From: Streptomyces nojiriensis
Lineage (GTDB): Bacteria > Actinomycetota > Actinomycetes > Streptomycetales > Streptomycetaceae
Assembly (NCBI RefSeq): GCF_017639205.1
Contig: NZ_CP071139.1
Span: forward strand, 186,001-250,000
DNA: 64,000 bases
Reading direction: 5' to 3'
Shown: positions 50,823 through 59,385 of the stretch, piece after piece
Layout of the letters: every line of letters begins with the position of its first letter
Position numbering within the stretch: the stretch's first letter is position 1
Made by a program: the position numbers and the translations under genes
Notes under the pieces: generated by a model
Seen by the model: the letters and a program-made list of their open reading frames with translations, nothing else
What the model was told of the DNA's origin: nothing
Databases searched by the model: none

Positions 50823-51707
50823 TCACGATGACAGGGGAGGGCGGGCACGCCGCCTCCGCTTCAGGGCGCGTACCCCTACCACAAGCGCGGCAGAACAGAT
50901 GCCTGCCGCCAGCCAGGGGGTCGCGCGCTCGACCATGTCGGCCAGCGTAGGGGCAGGGTCTCGGCAGTCAGGGGCTGCGGGTTCCACCCGCAGTCGGGCC
51001 CAGACCTTTGACGGCTTCCCCTTCTCCCGCCAGACCACCGTGTACAGACCCGGCTTCGCGTCGCACCTGATACGGACGACCGCGGAGACCTTCTTCGCTC
51101 CGTACATGACCACTGGTCGTGTGAACACCGGCGAGGTCAACGTGACGTCTCCGTCGCCGCCCATCTCCAGGTCGTCGGTGACCGTCATCTCCCGGCCGGC
51201 CCGCAGCGACCGGACGTCCCATGGGCTCGCGGGCCATTCCACGTCGGCAGGCCAGCGCTCCTCCTGGGACTCAGGCGGCAGCTCGGAGACCCGCCTCGCG
51301 CACGCCGCACGCTCCGCCTCTTCGGCCGGAGCCACCCAGACTCGCCCCCAGAGTCGCGTGACCTCGGAGAGGTTCCGGTCCCCGCCTGATCCGATGCGCA
51401 CCTCGTAGGACCCGGGCGCAGCGGTGCAGGAGATCGTCATGACCGCGGTGACGTGCGGATCGTTCATCCTCATCCGGCCATCGGCGGTGAACGCCTCGGA
51501 GAAGACCCTGTCGCCGTTGCCGGCGGCGTCCTGCAGGCCCACCGAGACGCTGACCTGCTCTCCAGGCCGAACCGACTGGTCGGCGCCACTTTGAAGCGGC
51601 AGTGGCACATCCGTAAGCGGAGCAGCCTGCACGCTCTCCGCTCCGAGTGACATGAACAGCGGAATCGTCAGGACTACCGCACCGATCCATGCCCGTAATC
51701 GCTTCAT
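50823..51707 (-). CDS. Exported protein with C-terminal membrane anchor
   Basis: 294 residues, ATG 51707. Signal peptide MKRLRAWIGAVVLTIPLFMS...VQA, a long extracellular region with two beta-sandwich-like halves (each with VSVSVGLQDAAGNGD / RFxxxPGxYxVRIG-like patterns), then a C-terminal helix WLAAGICSAALVVGVRAL followed by KRRRRARPP. Topology suggests a surface protein anchored at its C-terminus. Divergent from the protease gene that follows. Function unknown. Confidence 0.75.
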   Translation of the reverse strand: MKRLRAWIGAVVLTIPLFMSLGAESVQAAPLTDVPLPLQSGADQSVRPGEQVSVSVGLQDAAGNGDRVFSEAFTADGRMRMNDPHVTAVMTISCTAAPGSYEVRIGSGGDRNLSEVTRLWGRVWVAPAEEAERAACARRVSELPPESQEERWPADVEWPASPWDVRSLRAGREMTVTDDLEMGGDGDVTLTSPVFTRPVVMYGAKKVSAVVRIRCDAKPGLYTVVWREKGKPSKVWARLRVEPAAPDCRDPAPTLADMVERATPWLAAGICSAALVVGVRALKRRRRARPPLSS

Positions 51708-51830
51708 TTGTCGCCTATCTGAATTCGTTGACGATCTGTCACACCACTGCCTACTCTGCCCTCTTCGTCGAACTGACGCACCAACACACAGCGATGCCAG
51801 GCGTCGTCACTGCACTCAGGAAGCAAGTCA

Positions 51831-53810
51831 TTGAGATCAAAATGGTTGACCGCACTCGCACTCGGCACCAGCACCGTGCTACTCACCGCCCCCGCTACCC
51901 TGGCGGCGTCGGCCGCTCCCTCTCCGGCCGCCACGACGCTCCCTCCACCCTCGGCCTCATCCTCGCCGTCGCCCCCCACACCCAGCCCTTCAGACTTACC
52001 CCGCTCCACACCCTCCGCCTCGAAGCTTCCCCTTCCGGCCGCACCCCCGATATCCGCTCCCCCCTCTCCCTCCGCGTCCACCCCCAAATCACCCCCTGCC
52101 TCCCCGGCCCCGACGGCGGACGAGCAGTACTGGACAGCTGAGCGGATGGCCCAGGCCAAGCCGATCGACGCCGCCCGCGACGCCGGGCCCAAAGCTCCGT
52201 CAGCACCCAACTCGCCCGCCGCTGCGCCGCGGGACACGCCCCACGCCTCGCACTTCGACGGCCTCCCGATGGTGGGGACGTTCTTCTTCGACGGCACGCC
52301 GGTCGGTGGAAACGCCACCTATTGCACCGGCAGCGTCGTGCGTAGCAAGGGAAAGAGTCTGGTGCTCACCGCGGGGCACTGTGCGAACGGCCTGAACCGG
52401 GCCACCCACCGCGTCTTCGTGCCGCAGTACCAGTTTCTCAAGATCCCGGCCAACCAGCCGTGGGGACTCTTCGCGGTCGGCGACGTCTACAAAGACAGAC
52501 GCTACCCTGACAAGGGCCAGACGAAAGCTGCCGAATCGGACCTGGACTTCGCCTTCGTCACCGTCGCCCCCAACGGCAAGGGCGCGATCGAGGACGTCGT
52601 CGGCGCCCTTACCTTCACCACCTCGACGTCGTACGACCACAACGTGACGGTCGTCGGCTACCCGGCCGACGCCAGCGAGAACAGCCAGCACAAGGCCATC
52701 CGCTGTGATGTGCCAACCCGTCGGCTGTACGGGTTCCGGCAGATGCAGATGGAGTGCGGCGGCTACTACGGCGGCGTCTCCGGCAGCCCGTGGATCAAGG
52801 GATACAACGCGGCTTCCCGGACCGGCCAGGTCGTCGGCAACATCGGCGGATACAACGGCGGCGGCAACGACGCCAACGTCGACTGGATCTCGTACTCGCC
52901 GCTCTACGGCAAGGACGCCCAGGACCTCTACAACGACGCCAACAACGGCATCGGACCGGAGAACGTCCACCGGCCCGACTACCAGCCTCCGACGGACGGC
53001 CCCGTCCTGCCCGGCAGCGGCGAGACCTGGAAGCACGCCAAGCAGATAGCCTCCGGCGACTTCTCCGGCACCGGACACAGCGACCTGCTCGTCATCTGGA
53101 CCGACGGCGAAGTCACCCTCTACCCCGGTGACGGCAACGGCGGATTCCGCCCCGAACGCCAGCTCCTGGCACCCAACGCAGGATGGAAGCCGGTCGCCAC
53201 CGTCACCGCCGGAGACTTCACCGGCACCGGTGAGTTCGACCTCATGGTGCGGTGGGACGACGGCCGGATGACCCTGCACGGCGACGTCGGCTCCAACGGC
53301 CTCGGCGCCGGCATCGAAATGGCTCCTTCAGGATCCATCTGGAGCCACGCCACCCAGATCGCCGCCGGCCGCTTCAACGCCGCCACCTACGTCACCGACC
53401 TCATGGTCCGCTGGTCGGACGGCGAACTCAGCCTCTTCACCAACGTGAGCGCCGGCACCATGGGCCAGGAATACAAGCTCAAGGACCCCAACAGCACCTG
53501 GAAGGACGCCACCCTGCTGACCGCGGGGCAGTACTCCGGAAACCAGAAATGGGACCTCATGGTCCGCTGGTCCAGCGGCGCGCTCAACAACTACGTCGGC
53601 ACCACCACCGGCGGCCTCGGCAGCGAGCAGCCCATCCACGGCCCCAACAAGACCTGGACCCACAGCGTCATCATGACCACCGGCCAGTACACCGGTGACG
53701 GACTCACCAACGACCTCATCATCCGCTGGAGCGACGGCGAGACCACCATGTACAAGGACACCCGCATGAACAACCTCGGAACAGAAATCATGATCGCCCC
53801 ACCCGCCTAA
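51831..53810 (+). CDS. Secreted trypsin-like serine protease with C-terminal FG-GAP repeats
   Basis: 659 residues from TTG 51831 with AGGAAG upstream. Signal peptide to about residue 26, then a 75-residue Pro/Ser/Ala linker. Protease domain about 140-345: LVLTAGHC (catalytic His), SDLDFAFVTV (Asp) and YYGGVSGSPW (Ser). The C-terminal 260 residues contain five repeats of the type ASGDFSGTGHSDLLVIWTDG, VTAGDFTGTGEFDLMVRWDD, an FG-GAP/VCBS-like propeller. This architecture is common among Streptomyces extracellular proteases. A terminator follows. Confidence 0.93.
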   Translation: MRSKWLTALALGTSTVLLTAPATLAASAAPSPAATTLPPPSASSSPSPPTPSPSDLPRSTPSASKLPLPAAPPISAPPSPSASTPKSPPASPAPTADEQYWTAERMAQAKPIDAARDAGPKAPSAPNSPAAAPRDTPHASHFDGLPMVGTFFFDGTPVGGNATYCTGSVVRSKGKSLVLTAGHCANGLNRATHRVFVPQYQFLKIPANQPWGLFAVGDVYKDRRYPDKGQTKAAESDLDFAFVTVAPNGKGAIEDVVGALTFTTSTSYDHNVTVVGYPADASENSQHKAIRCDVPTRRLYGFRQMQMECGGYYGGVSGSPWIKGYNAASRTGQVVGNIGGYNGGGNDANVDWISYSPLYGKDAQDLYNDANNGIGPENVHRPDYQPPTDGPVLPGSGETWKHAKQIASGDFSGTGHSDLLVIWTDGEVTLYPGDGNGGFRPERQLLAPNAGWKPVATVTAGDFTGTGEFDLMVRWDDGRMTLHGDVGSNGLGAGIEMAPSGSIWSHATQIAAGRFNAATYVTDLMVRWSDGELSLFTNVSAGTMGQEYKLKDPNSTWKDATLLTAGQYSGNQKWDLMVRWSSGALNNYVGTTTGGLGSEQPIHGPNKTWTHSVIMTTGQYTGDGLTNDLIIRWSDGETTMYKDTRMNNLGTEIMIAPPA

Positions 53811-53830
53811 GTAGCCCAGCAGGCACATAC

Positions 53831-53862
53831 GTACGCAGGCCGGCCCCGGACGGCCTGCGTAC
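53831..53862 (+). terminator. Terminator of the protease gene
   Basis: Perfect 12-bp stem GTACGCAGGCCG/CGGCCTGCGTAC with an 8-nt loop, 21 bp after the stop. Confidence 0.88.
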
Positions 53863-54046
53863 TCTCCTCGGCCCAAGGACAGCGCCGCAAGCCGCCACCC
53901 ACCACGGTGACCGAAACACGCTGCGCTTCCTGGCCCGGAGTAGAGAGAGTGCGGGGGGCTCGAGGACGCTGACGCCCTGGCCCGACAGGCCGACAACCGC
54001 GCTGTACTGCCTTGCCCGGATGCGAGCGGTGTCCGAGGACATGGGC

Positions 54047-54500
54047 TCAACGACCAGCCTCCGGACCGCGATGCGGCTCAGGATGGGAGCGGCGTGCGCG
54101 TTGGCCGTCCTCGCGCACCCGGCGCCGTGCGGTGGCGTTCTCCCGGTCGGCGTACCGGTCCATCCTGTTGCGCGCATGGTCGGCCGCCTTCGTGAAGATG
54201 GCCTGGAGGTGACGCAGCTGCTCGTCGGTGAACTCCAGGGCTGTCGCGTCGGTGCGTGACTCCTTCAGGGCCCGCATGGCCATCAAGTCGAGCACCGGCT
54301 TGTCGTCCAGGCGGTCCGGCTCGGCGTCGGGGAACGGCACGAGGAGTTGCCCGGGCGTCGCGGCCTGCTGGTGGGTGGTGACGTCGTACATGGCGCGGCC
54401 GGTACGGCGGGCGGTGCCAGTTGGGTGGCGAGCATGGTGGAGGCGATGACCGCGCGGTCATAGCGCAGCGGGACGGGCGGATGGCCCGCTCCCCCGCCTC
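54047..54500 (-). pseudogene. Decayed paralogue of the gene at 55.5-56.3 kb
   Basis: The 3' frame (54047-54391) reads YDVTTHQQAATPGQLLVPFP, LDLMAMRALKESRTDATALE and LRHLQAIFTKAADHARNRMD, clearly homologous to the gene at 55473-56273. Upstream another frame gives PPVPLRYDRAVIASTMLATQ, matching that paralogue's PRIPIQYERAVLAGAVVREK. The frame change near 54415 and the absence of the N-terminal third mark it as a pseudogene. Confidence 0.7.
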
Positions 54501-54564
54501 CAGCGCCAGCAGGGGCCTGTCGGGGTCGCCGTGACCCGCCGGGGGCGCCACCAGGCAGGGCACC

Positions 54565-54622
54565 GGTCAAGGGGGGGCCGGTATGGCCCCTTGTCCGCGC
54601 GGTTTGTCCGTTTCTATGAGGG
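54565..54622. repeat. Dispersed repeat, copy B, with hairpin
   Basis: GGTCAAGGGGGGGCCGGTAT, then GGCCCCTTGTCCGCGCGG, then TTTGTCCGTTTC; the partner of the repeat at 48887-48940. The TCAAGGGG/CCCCTTG hairpin is conserved while the loop differs. Confidence 0.75.
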
Positions 54623-54873
54623 AGGAGAAGTCTCCGGGCCCTGTCCACAGTTCCGGGACTTGAGGCTGTCCGGGAGGTCGCCGTGATCGGCACGGCGAAC
54701 GTACATCAGGAGCGGTCTGTGTCCCTCATCCTTCCCTCGCTGCCCCCGCACTTGGTCCAGCTCGGCTTCGACTACGTCTTGGCAGTGGAGGCCAGAGACG
54801 ACGTCCAGGCCGCGCGACTCGCGCCCAAGGTGGAGCACTGCTGCCGGCCATCGCGGAGCTGATCGTCTTCCCT

Positions 54874-55143
54874 GTGACCGCGTTGTCCGATGACACCGAT
54901 CCCTGCGCCGACTCCTTCGTCCTGGACGAGGTCGGCGTCATCTACCTGATGGCAATTAGGGAGTGGGCCACGCACGCCCCCGCGGCTGCTGCGCCGGGCA
55001 TCGCCCGCACCATCGCGCACTTCGTCGGCCAAGTTCTCGCTGACGCACCGACGGAGGTCCTCCAGGCTCTGCAGGCGCTGCGCGATGAGCAGGTGGAGCG
55101 GGCCCGTGCGGTGGTGGAGACCGTGGTGGCTCTGCACCGCTGA
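54874..55143 (+). CDS. Small hypothetical protein
   Basis: 89 residues from GTG 54874 (RBS not obvious). DPCADSFVLDEVGVIYLMAI, then PGIARTIAHFVGQVLADAPT and a helical C-terminus LQALQALRDEQVERARAVVE. Codon use is normal and a hairpin follows the stop at once, which supports a real gene. It is preceded, 250 bp upstream, by dispersed repeat copy B. Function unknown. Confidence 0.6.
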   Translation: MTALSDDTDPCADSFVLDEVGVIYLMAIREWATHAPAAAAPGIARTIAHFVGQVLADAPTEVLQALQALRDEQVERARAVVETVVALHR

Positions 55144-55151
55144 CCGCACCA

Positions 55152-55179
55152 CCGCACCGGTGGGTGCGCACCGGTGCGG
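55152..55179 (+). terminator. Terminator-like hairpin
   Basis: CCGCACCGGTG-N6-CACCGGTGCGG, 11-bp perfect stem, 8 bp after the preceding stop codon. Confidence 0.7.
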
Positions 55180-55460
55180 CTGGCGGTGCGCATCGGGTGG
55201 ACTCGGTGCGGTGGAGGCCGCGTATTCTCCTTGACACGGGCCGATGTCAAGGAGAAATACGGCGGGTACGCACCGGGTGGATGCGCGGCATCGTCCCCGT
55301 TGTGTCGTCCACTCCTGCACGGTATCGGCCACTCCACCGGGTGGGCTCCACTCGGTGGAGTGGACGCAGAGCACGGTGAAGGCCACTCCCGGCCGGTGGA
55401 CTCCACTCGGTGCAGTCCACACCGGACATCGCCGGTGCGCACCACCGCACCGGGTGCGAC
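55180..55460. repeat. Cluster of CACTCGGTG/CACCGGGTG inverted and direct repeats
   Basis: Within about 280 bp there are some ten copies of a CGGTGSA/CCACYCGGT word, including the palindrome CCACTCGGTGGAGTGG near 55350, CACTCCACCGGGTGGG near 55329 and GACTCCACTCGGTGCAGTCC near 55396. No gene. The layout recalls an iteron or operator array. Confidence 0.6.
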
Positions 55461-55472
55461 ATCGGGGTGTGC

Positions 55473-56273
55473 TCAGTGGCCGGTCTCCCGGCCTCGGTGC
55501 GGTCCGGGCTCCTGCGGACGGTGCGCCTGCTGGTCGTCCCGGCGTACCGGGTGCGCTGCGTCGGCATCGCCCGGTTCGGTGTAGCGAGTCGTGCGGGTGC
55601 GGGAGTCGTCAGCCGCCTTGGTGAAAGCGTCCCGGAGGTGGCGCAGCCGTTCGGCAGTGAGGTCGAGGGCTTCCACGTCCGTGCGGGACTCCCGGAGGGC
55701 CCGCAGCGCCGTCATGTCGATCGCCTCCCGGGGTCCGGCCTCCGGCTCTTGGTCGTCGGGCTCGGGGTCGGCGGCCGCGGGCGCGGGCGCGAGCAGCTGC
55801 TCGGGCATCGCCGCCTGCTGGTGCCGGACGACGTCGTACGCCCGGCCCCGCACGGCCGTTGCTGTGGTGGTGCGCAGCTTCTCCCGGACCACCGCACCGG
55901 CGAGGACAGCGCGCTCGTACTGGATCGGGATGCGGGGTATCTCCCACTCCCCCGCGTCCTGGCCCGGGGGCCGGGGCGCAGCCCGCTCGCCGGGATCGGC
56001 CGGGGGCTGCCGGTCCGGTTCGGGTGCGGGGGTGGGTGGGCGGCGGCGGGCGGGGAGGTCGGACAGGGCCCACCGGGCGGTGTAGAGGCGGTAGCCGGAC
56101 TCCAGGCCGCGCACGGTCTTCGGCTCGCTGATGTCCAGGCAGTGGGTGGAGATGGCGGCGGCCACGGTCCGGTCGTCCAAGCCGGGGTCGCGGCGGCGGC
56201 CGCGCAGGACGAGGGCGAGGCGGCGGCGCCGGACGGGGTGACGTGATGGGCGGTTCGGCGTTGTTGCCTGCAT
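55473..56273 (-). CDS. Hypothetical protein, intact paralogue of the 54.0 kb pseudogene
   Basis: 266 residues from ATG 56273, start uncertain because it overlaps the start of a plus-strand ORF. Basic N-terminus, then LDDRTVAAAISTHCLDISEP and VRGLESGYRLYTARWALSDL, a Pro-rich linker, WEIPRIPIQYERAVLAGAVV, and an Arg-rich tail with MTALRALRESRTDVEALDLT. No known domain recognised; the linker and charged tail look disordered. It shares its C-terminal two thirds with the decayed copy upstream. Confidence 0.55.
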   Translation of the reverse strand: MQATTPNRPSRHPVRRRRLALVLRGRRRDPGLDDRTVAAAISTHCLDISEPKTVRGLESGYRLYTARWALSDLPARRRPPTPAPEPDRQPPADPGERAAPRPPGQDAGEWEIPRIPIQYERAVLAGAVVREKLRTTTATAVRGRAYDVVRHQQAAMPEQLLAPAPAAADPEPDDQEPEAGPREAIDMTALRALRESRTDVEALDLTAERLRHLRDAFTKAADDSRTRTTRYTEPGDADAAHPVRRDDQQAHRPQEPGPHRGRETGH

Positions 56274-56463
56274 GGACGAGATGCTGGACGTGCTCCTCGA
56301 CGGGGTCACTGAGCCGCGCCTGAAACTGATCAGCGGGGACGAGGCGCGGGCCCTGATGATCCTCCTCGGGGTGCTCGACGACGACGCGCAGCCCGAGGAG
56401 GTCCGTCACGCGGCCGGGGAGATGCGCTTTCGCATCGGTTCCCGGCTGGCCCAGCCCATGTAG
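56272..56463 (+). CDS. Small acidic hypothetical protein
   Basis: 63 residues: MDEMLDVLLDGVTEPRLKLI, then SGDEARALMILLGVLDDDAQ and EVRHAAGEMRFRIGSRLAQP. Helical, acidic, natural composition. Its ATG is shifted by one base from an ATG on the opposite strand used by the divergent gene, so at least one of these starts is probably wrong. No RBS seen. Confidence 0.5.
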   Translation: MDEMLDVLLDGVTEPRLKLISGDEARALMILLGVLDDDAQPEEVRHAAGEMRFRIGSRLAQPM

Positions 56464-56524
56464 CCGGCCGCCGGGAGAAGTGGGGCATGGGACCTGTGCG
56501 GGCCCGGTCCGCCCGCCGCGATGA

Positions 56525-57247
56525 TCACGGGGCTGGCTCGTAGACGACGGTGGTGTTCGGGCAGTCCTCCGCGACACCGAGCAGGGCCTGGCGTTCGGCG
56601 TCGTCAGCGGAGAGGTTCCAGCGCAGCTTGGTCGCGGCCCACTGGGCGGCGTACTCGCAGTGGTAGCCGCCGGCCGGGGGAAGCCACTGGGCGGGGTCTT
56701 TGTCGGCCTTGGACCGGTTCGACTTCGCCGTGACCGCGATCAGCGTCAGCGGGGACGCCTGGTCGTTCGCGTACGCCTCACGCCGGGCCGCGTCCCATGC
56801 GAAGCCACCCGAGTCGTGGACTTCAGCCAAAGGTACAAAATGATCTACATCAAGACCCGCGGCGTCCGTCACAACAACGTCGTCGTACGGGCTCAGCCAC
56901 GATCCACCCGACATCTTGCAGCCCGCAGCGACCTGCGGGGCCTCGACAGCCTCCGCGAGGATGACCTCCCTGCGGGTGTCACAGCCGTCGGTCGCGTTCA
57001 GCCCGCGGTTCCAGTGCTTGTACAGGTCCCGCTTGTAGCCCTCACGCTGCTCGTCGGCGACGGGGATCCGGTCGATCGCCTCGAACAGTGGCATCGGCGC
57101 ACGGACTCCAGGGGCCCCAGCGATCCCGGACGCGGCGGATCCGGCTGGCTGGGCCCCGGTCGCGTGTGCGGCGGGAGTGGCGGTGAGCAGGGGCAGGGCG
57201 GCGAGCGCGAGCGCGGGCAGACCGCGTTGCAGCAGGTTCTTGATCAC
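56525..57247 (-). CDS. Secreted HNH endonuclease-like (DUF1524) protein
   Basis: 240 residues from GTG 57247 (an upstream ATG is possible). Signal peptide LLQRGLPALALAALPLLTAT...AHA. The catalytic domain shows GLDVDHFVPLAEVHDSGGFA (D-H of the betabetaalpha-metal site), DQASPLTLIAVTAKSNRSKA and DPAQWLPP, then YHCEYAAQWAATKLRWNLSA, the DUF1524/GmrSD-C-terminal nuclease pattern with N-R-S-K. It is very common in Streptomyces and presumably degrades extracellular DNA. Asp-His and Asn are present, so it should be active. Confidence 0.9.
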   Translation of the reverse strand: MIKNLLQRGLPALALAALPLLTATPAAHATGAQPAGSAASGIAGAPGVRAPMPLFEAIDRIPVADEQREGYKRDLYKHWNRGLNATDGCDTRREVILAEAVEAPQVAAGCKMSGGSWLSPYDDVVVTDAAGLDVDHFVPLAEVHDSGGFAWDAARREAYANDQASPLTLIAVTAKSNRSKADKDPAQWLPPAGGYHCEYAAQWAATKLRWNLSADDAERQALLGVAEDCPNTTVVYEPAP

Positions 57248-57415
57248 GTCCCGGGTTGTAGCCGTCCGGGCCGGAAAGCGGGAGAGGGCAGGGGGCGGCA
57301 TCACCCGGGTGGGCGGCCCGATTCACCGCAGAAACGGCACTCCAGAGCGCCGAGTGCTGCAGGGCTGGAACGGGAGTGACTCCGCTGGCGCCGGGCGGGA
57401 CGGCGCGCGCTCGGG

Positions 57416-58000
57416 TCAGGGGTGGAGGTAGCTGTTGAGGTAGGTGCGGGCTGCGGCCTCGCTCGTGCCGAGCGCGGTCGCCACCTCCCCGATCGGGACA
57501 TCCTGGGCGGCGAGTTCACCCGCCCCGTCCTGGCCGGTCTGGGCGATGACGTACCGCAGGTCGGCCAGGGCCTTCAACGTGACCAGCGGCTCCTTGGCGG
57601 CCAGGCCGCCGAGCCGGCCGACGAGTTCGGTGAGGAGCGCGGTGAGGTCCGCAGGGGGTTGGACGGCCGCGTCCCGGATGACCGACAGGTGCGCGCCGTA
57701 GTCCGAGATCGGCCCGGACAGGTCAACATCCGCCTCGTAGAGAGGCTTGTCCGTGGGGAGGGCAGTCCAGTCGAGCGGGTACTCGGCTATCCCCCGCCAG
57801 CCGCATGAGCAGCTGCCCCGCAGGACTGCGGCCCGGGGCCGGCCGAACCGGCCGTCGTACACGTGCCACTCCTTCGACGACGGCACGTATGAACCGCTGC
57901 CCACGTCGAAGTAGACGGGGCCCGGCTCGTTGCCGTCGCCGAGCAGCACCCCCACCGACCCTTCGTGCGCGGCCCTCAAGGCCTTGAGCACCCTGTCCAC
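57416..58000 (-). CDS. Hypothetical protein with C-terminal helix-turn-helix-like segment
   Basis: 194 residues from GTG 58000 with GAGGGG upstream. N-terminal half contains EWHVYDGRFGRPRAAVLRGS and CSCGWRGIAEYPLDW, a possible small metal or recognition motif (CSCGW). The C-terminal half has ALADLRYVIAQTGQDGAGEL and PIGEVATALGTSEAAARTYL, a helix-turn-helix-like pattern. No family name known. Confidence 0.7.
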   Translation of the reverse strand: MDRVLKALRAAHEGSVGVLLGDGNEPGPVYFDVGSGSYVPSSKEWHVYDGRFGRPRAAVLRGSCSCGWRGIAEYPLDWTALPTDKPLYEADVDLSGPISDYGAHLSVIRDAAVQPPADLTALLTELVGRLGGLAAKEPLVTLKALADLRYVIAQTGQDGAGELAAQDVPIGEVATALGTSEAAARTYLNSYLHP

Positions 58001-58077
58001 GTCGACCAGCCCCTCCCTGCGGCGCGCGATCGGGCTGGCCCACCGGCCGCCCGACGTTCAGGCTGCCCGGGCCGGGC

Positions 58078-58288
58078 CGTCCACGTACCGGGTTTCACCG
58101 AAAGCGGTACGGGCGGGTCCTCCTCCGGCAAGACCGGCGCTGCGAAGAAGCGGATCCGCTCCGCTTCGAGGGAAGACGTGAGCAGCCTGTCGAAGGCCGG
58201 CCTCTACAAGAGGGCGGCCGCCGCGCACCTGCCCGGACGCTCGCATATGACCCACGACGACCTGGTGAAGGCCCTGCCCCGAGCATGA
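58078..58288 (+). CDS. Rho-N/SAP-like helical domain fragment
   Basis: The C-terminal 35 residues, VSSLSKAGLYKRAAAAHLPG then RSHMTHDDLVKALPR, match the Rho-N-terminal/SAP-like motif (SKxELYExAxxxxIPGRSKMxKxELIxAL) seen at the ends of nucleoid-associated and stress proteins. A Lys/Arg/Ser-rich linker precedes it. No start codon with an RBS was found upstream, so this may be a truncated gene; the coordinates mark only the readable part. Confidence 0.5.
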
Positions 58289-58743
58289 CCGACGGCGGGT
58301 TCGCGAGCGGAGGCCACGCGCGCATCCGGTACCGGGCGGGATCGGACAGGGGTCGATCGATATCCGTCGGTTTCGATCGCTTTCGTGCGGCAGGAAAGTT
58401 CAGGCCCTCCGCGCCGTAAGAGAGACGTGACGCGGATGCGTTGCTCTCCGATCGAACATGTGGAGCGTGAATTGACAGCCCTGGACGTGGTCGGGTTCAT
58501 CTCGGCCGTGGCCGGCGTGACCCCCGTGGTGTTCGCCGTGTACCGGGCCTGGGGAAGGGCTTCTCGCGGGCGAGTGGGACGCGAGGGGGCTCTTGCCCGG
58601 GCCGGGCGTAGTCCCGGTACGGCGTGCGGCTGCTGTTGGTCCGTCATCGTGCGGCACGAGTCGTCGGGCGGCGGCCGGGTGACGGTCTGGACCACCCTGG
58701 TGGCCAGCCCTGCCTCCGATCCCCGTGAGCCGGAGCGTGGACC
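58289..58743. other. Intergenic region with a possible small membrane ORF
   Basis: A GTG near 58459 opens VERELTALDVVGFISAVAGV then TPVVFAVYRAWGR, a single hydrophobic helix with normal codon use for about 35 codons. No RBS is present, so I do not call it. The rest presumably holds the promoter of the sigma-factor operon. Confidence 0.35.
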
Positions 58744-59385
58744 GTGGTAGACGGCCCGGACGAGGAGGAGCTGCCCTGGCAGGAGGCCGCGCGCACGCTC
58801 TTCGAAGAGCGCGTGGGGGAATGGACCCGCCTCATCGCGGTGGGGCTGTGGAAGCGGCATCCGATGCTGCGCTCCCAAGTGCAGGACATGGCGCACGAGG
58901 CTCTTGTGCGGACCTATGTCGTGTGGCTGCGGGATCCGGAGAAGCGGGACCGCAACCCCCTGCCGTATGCGCGGGAGACCGCGAACAACCTGGCGAATGA
59001 CGCCTACGACAAGCTGGCCGAGCCCGCCGACGAGGCAGGTCTCCAGGAGTGCGAGCGCGTATTCGTCGCGCGCCCCAGCCGGGCCTCGGACCTGCACGGC
59101 GACTACGCGGGCCTCGTGCCGCACACGCCCCTGGACCCCCTTGAGGACCTCGTCATACCCGCCATCAGGCGGATGAAGAGGACTCAACGCAGGGACGTCG
59201 CGGAGATGCGGAGCCAGGGCATGGAGGACCAGGCCATCGCGGAACGCATGAAGCGGGAGCCGGCCCGCATCCAGACCCTGATGACGAAAGCAGCAGCCGA
59301 GCTGAGGGAAGACGAGCAGATCCAGCTCCACATCCGCGATCGGCACAGGAAGACCCGGCGCCGGGAAGAGGACACAGGTGAGTGA
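58744..59385 (+). CDS. Sigma-70-like (ECF-type) factor
   Basis: 213 residues from GTG 58744 with GGAG 9 nt upstream. Region 2 is recognisable in LRSQVQDMAHEALVRTYVVW, then RDRNPLPYARETANNLANDA. Region 4 is seen in IRRMKRTQRRDVAEMRSQGM, EDQAIAERMKREPARIQTLM. The linker is longer than in typical ECF factors and the -10 recognition helix is divergent. Its stop overlaps the start of the IclR-type fusion gene by 8 bp, so the two are translationally coupled and probably act in one circuit. No anti-sigma gene is visible. Confidence 0.75.
   Translation: MVDGPDEEELPWQEAARTLFEERVGEWTRLIAVGLWKRHPMLRSQVQDMAHEALVRTYVVWLRDPEKRDRNPLPYARETANNLANDAYDKLAEPADEAGLQECERVFVARPSRASDLHGDYAGLVPHTPLDPLEDLVIPAIRRMKRTQRRDVAEMRSQGMEDQAIAERMKREPARIQTLMTKAAAELREDEQIQLHIRDRHRKTRRREEDTGE

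Noticed and set aside
50678..50950. Plus-strand 90-codon ORF
   Set aside because: The first 25 residues look plausible but it overlaps the 3' end of an exported-protein gene by more than 100 bp and has no RBS.
58459..58750. Small membrane peptide ORF before the sigma factor
   Set aside because: One hydrophobic helix with reasonable codons, but no RBS and an unnatural C-terminal half.
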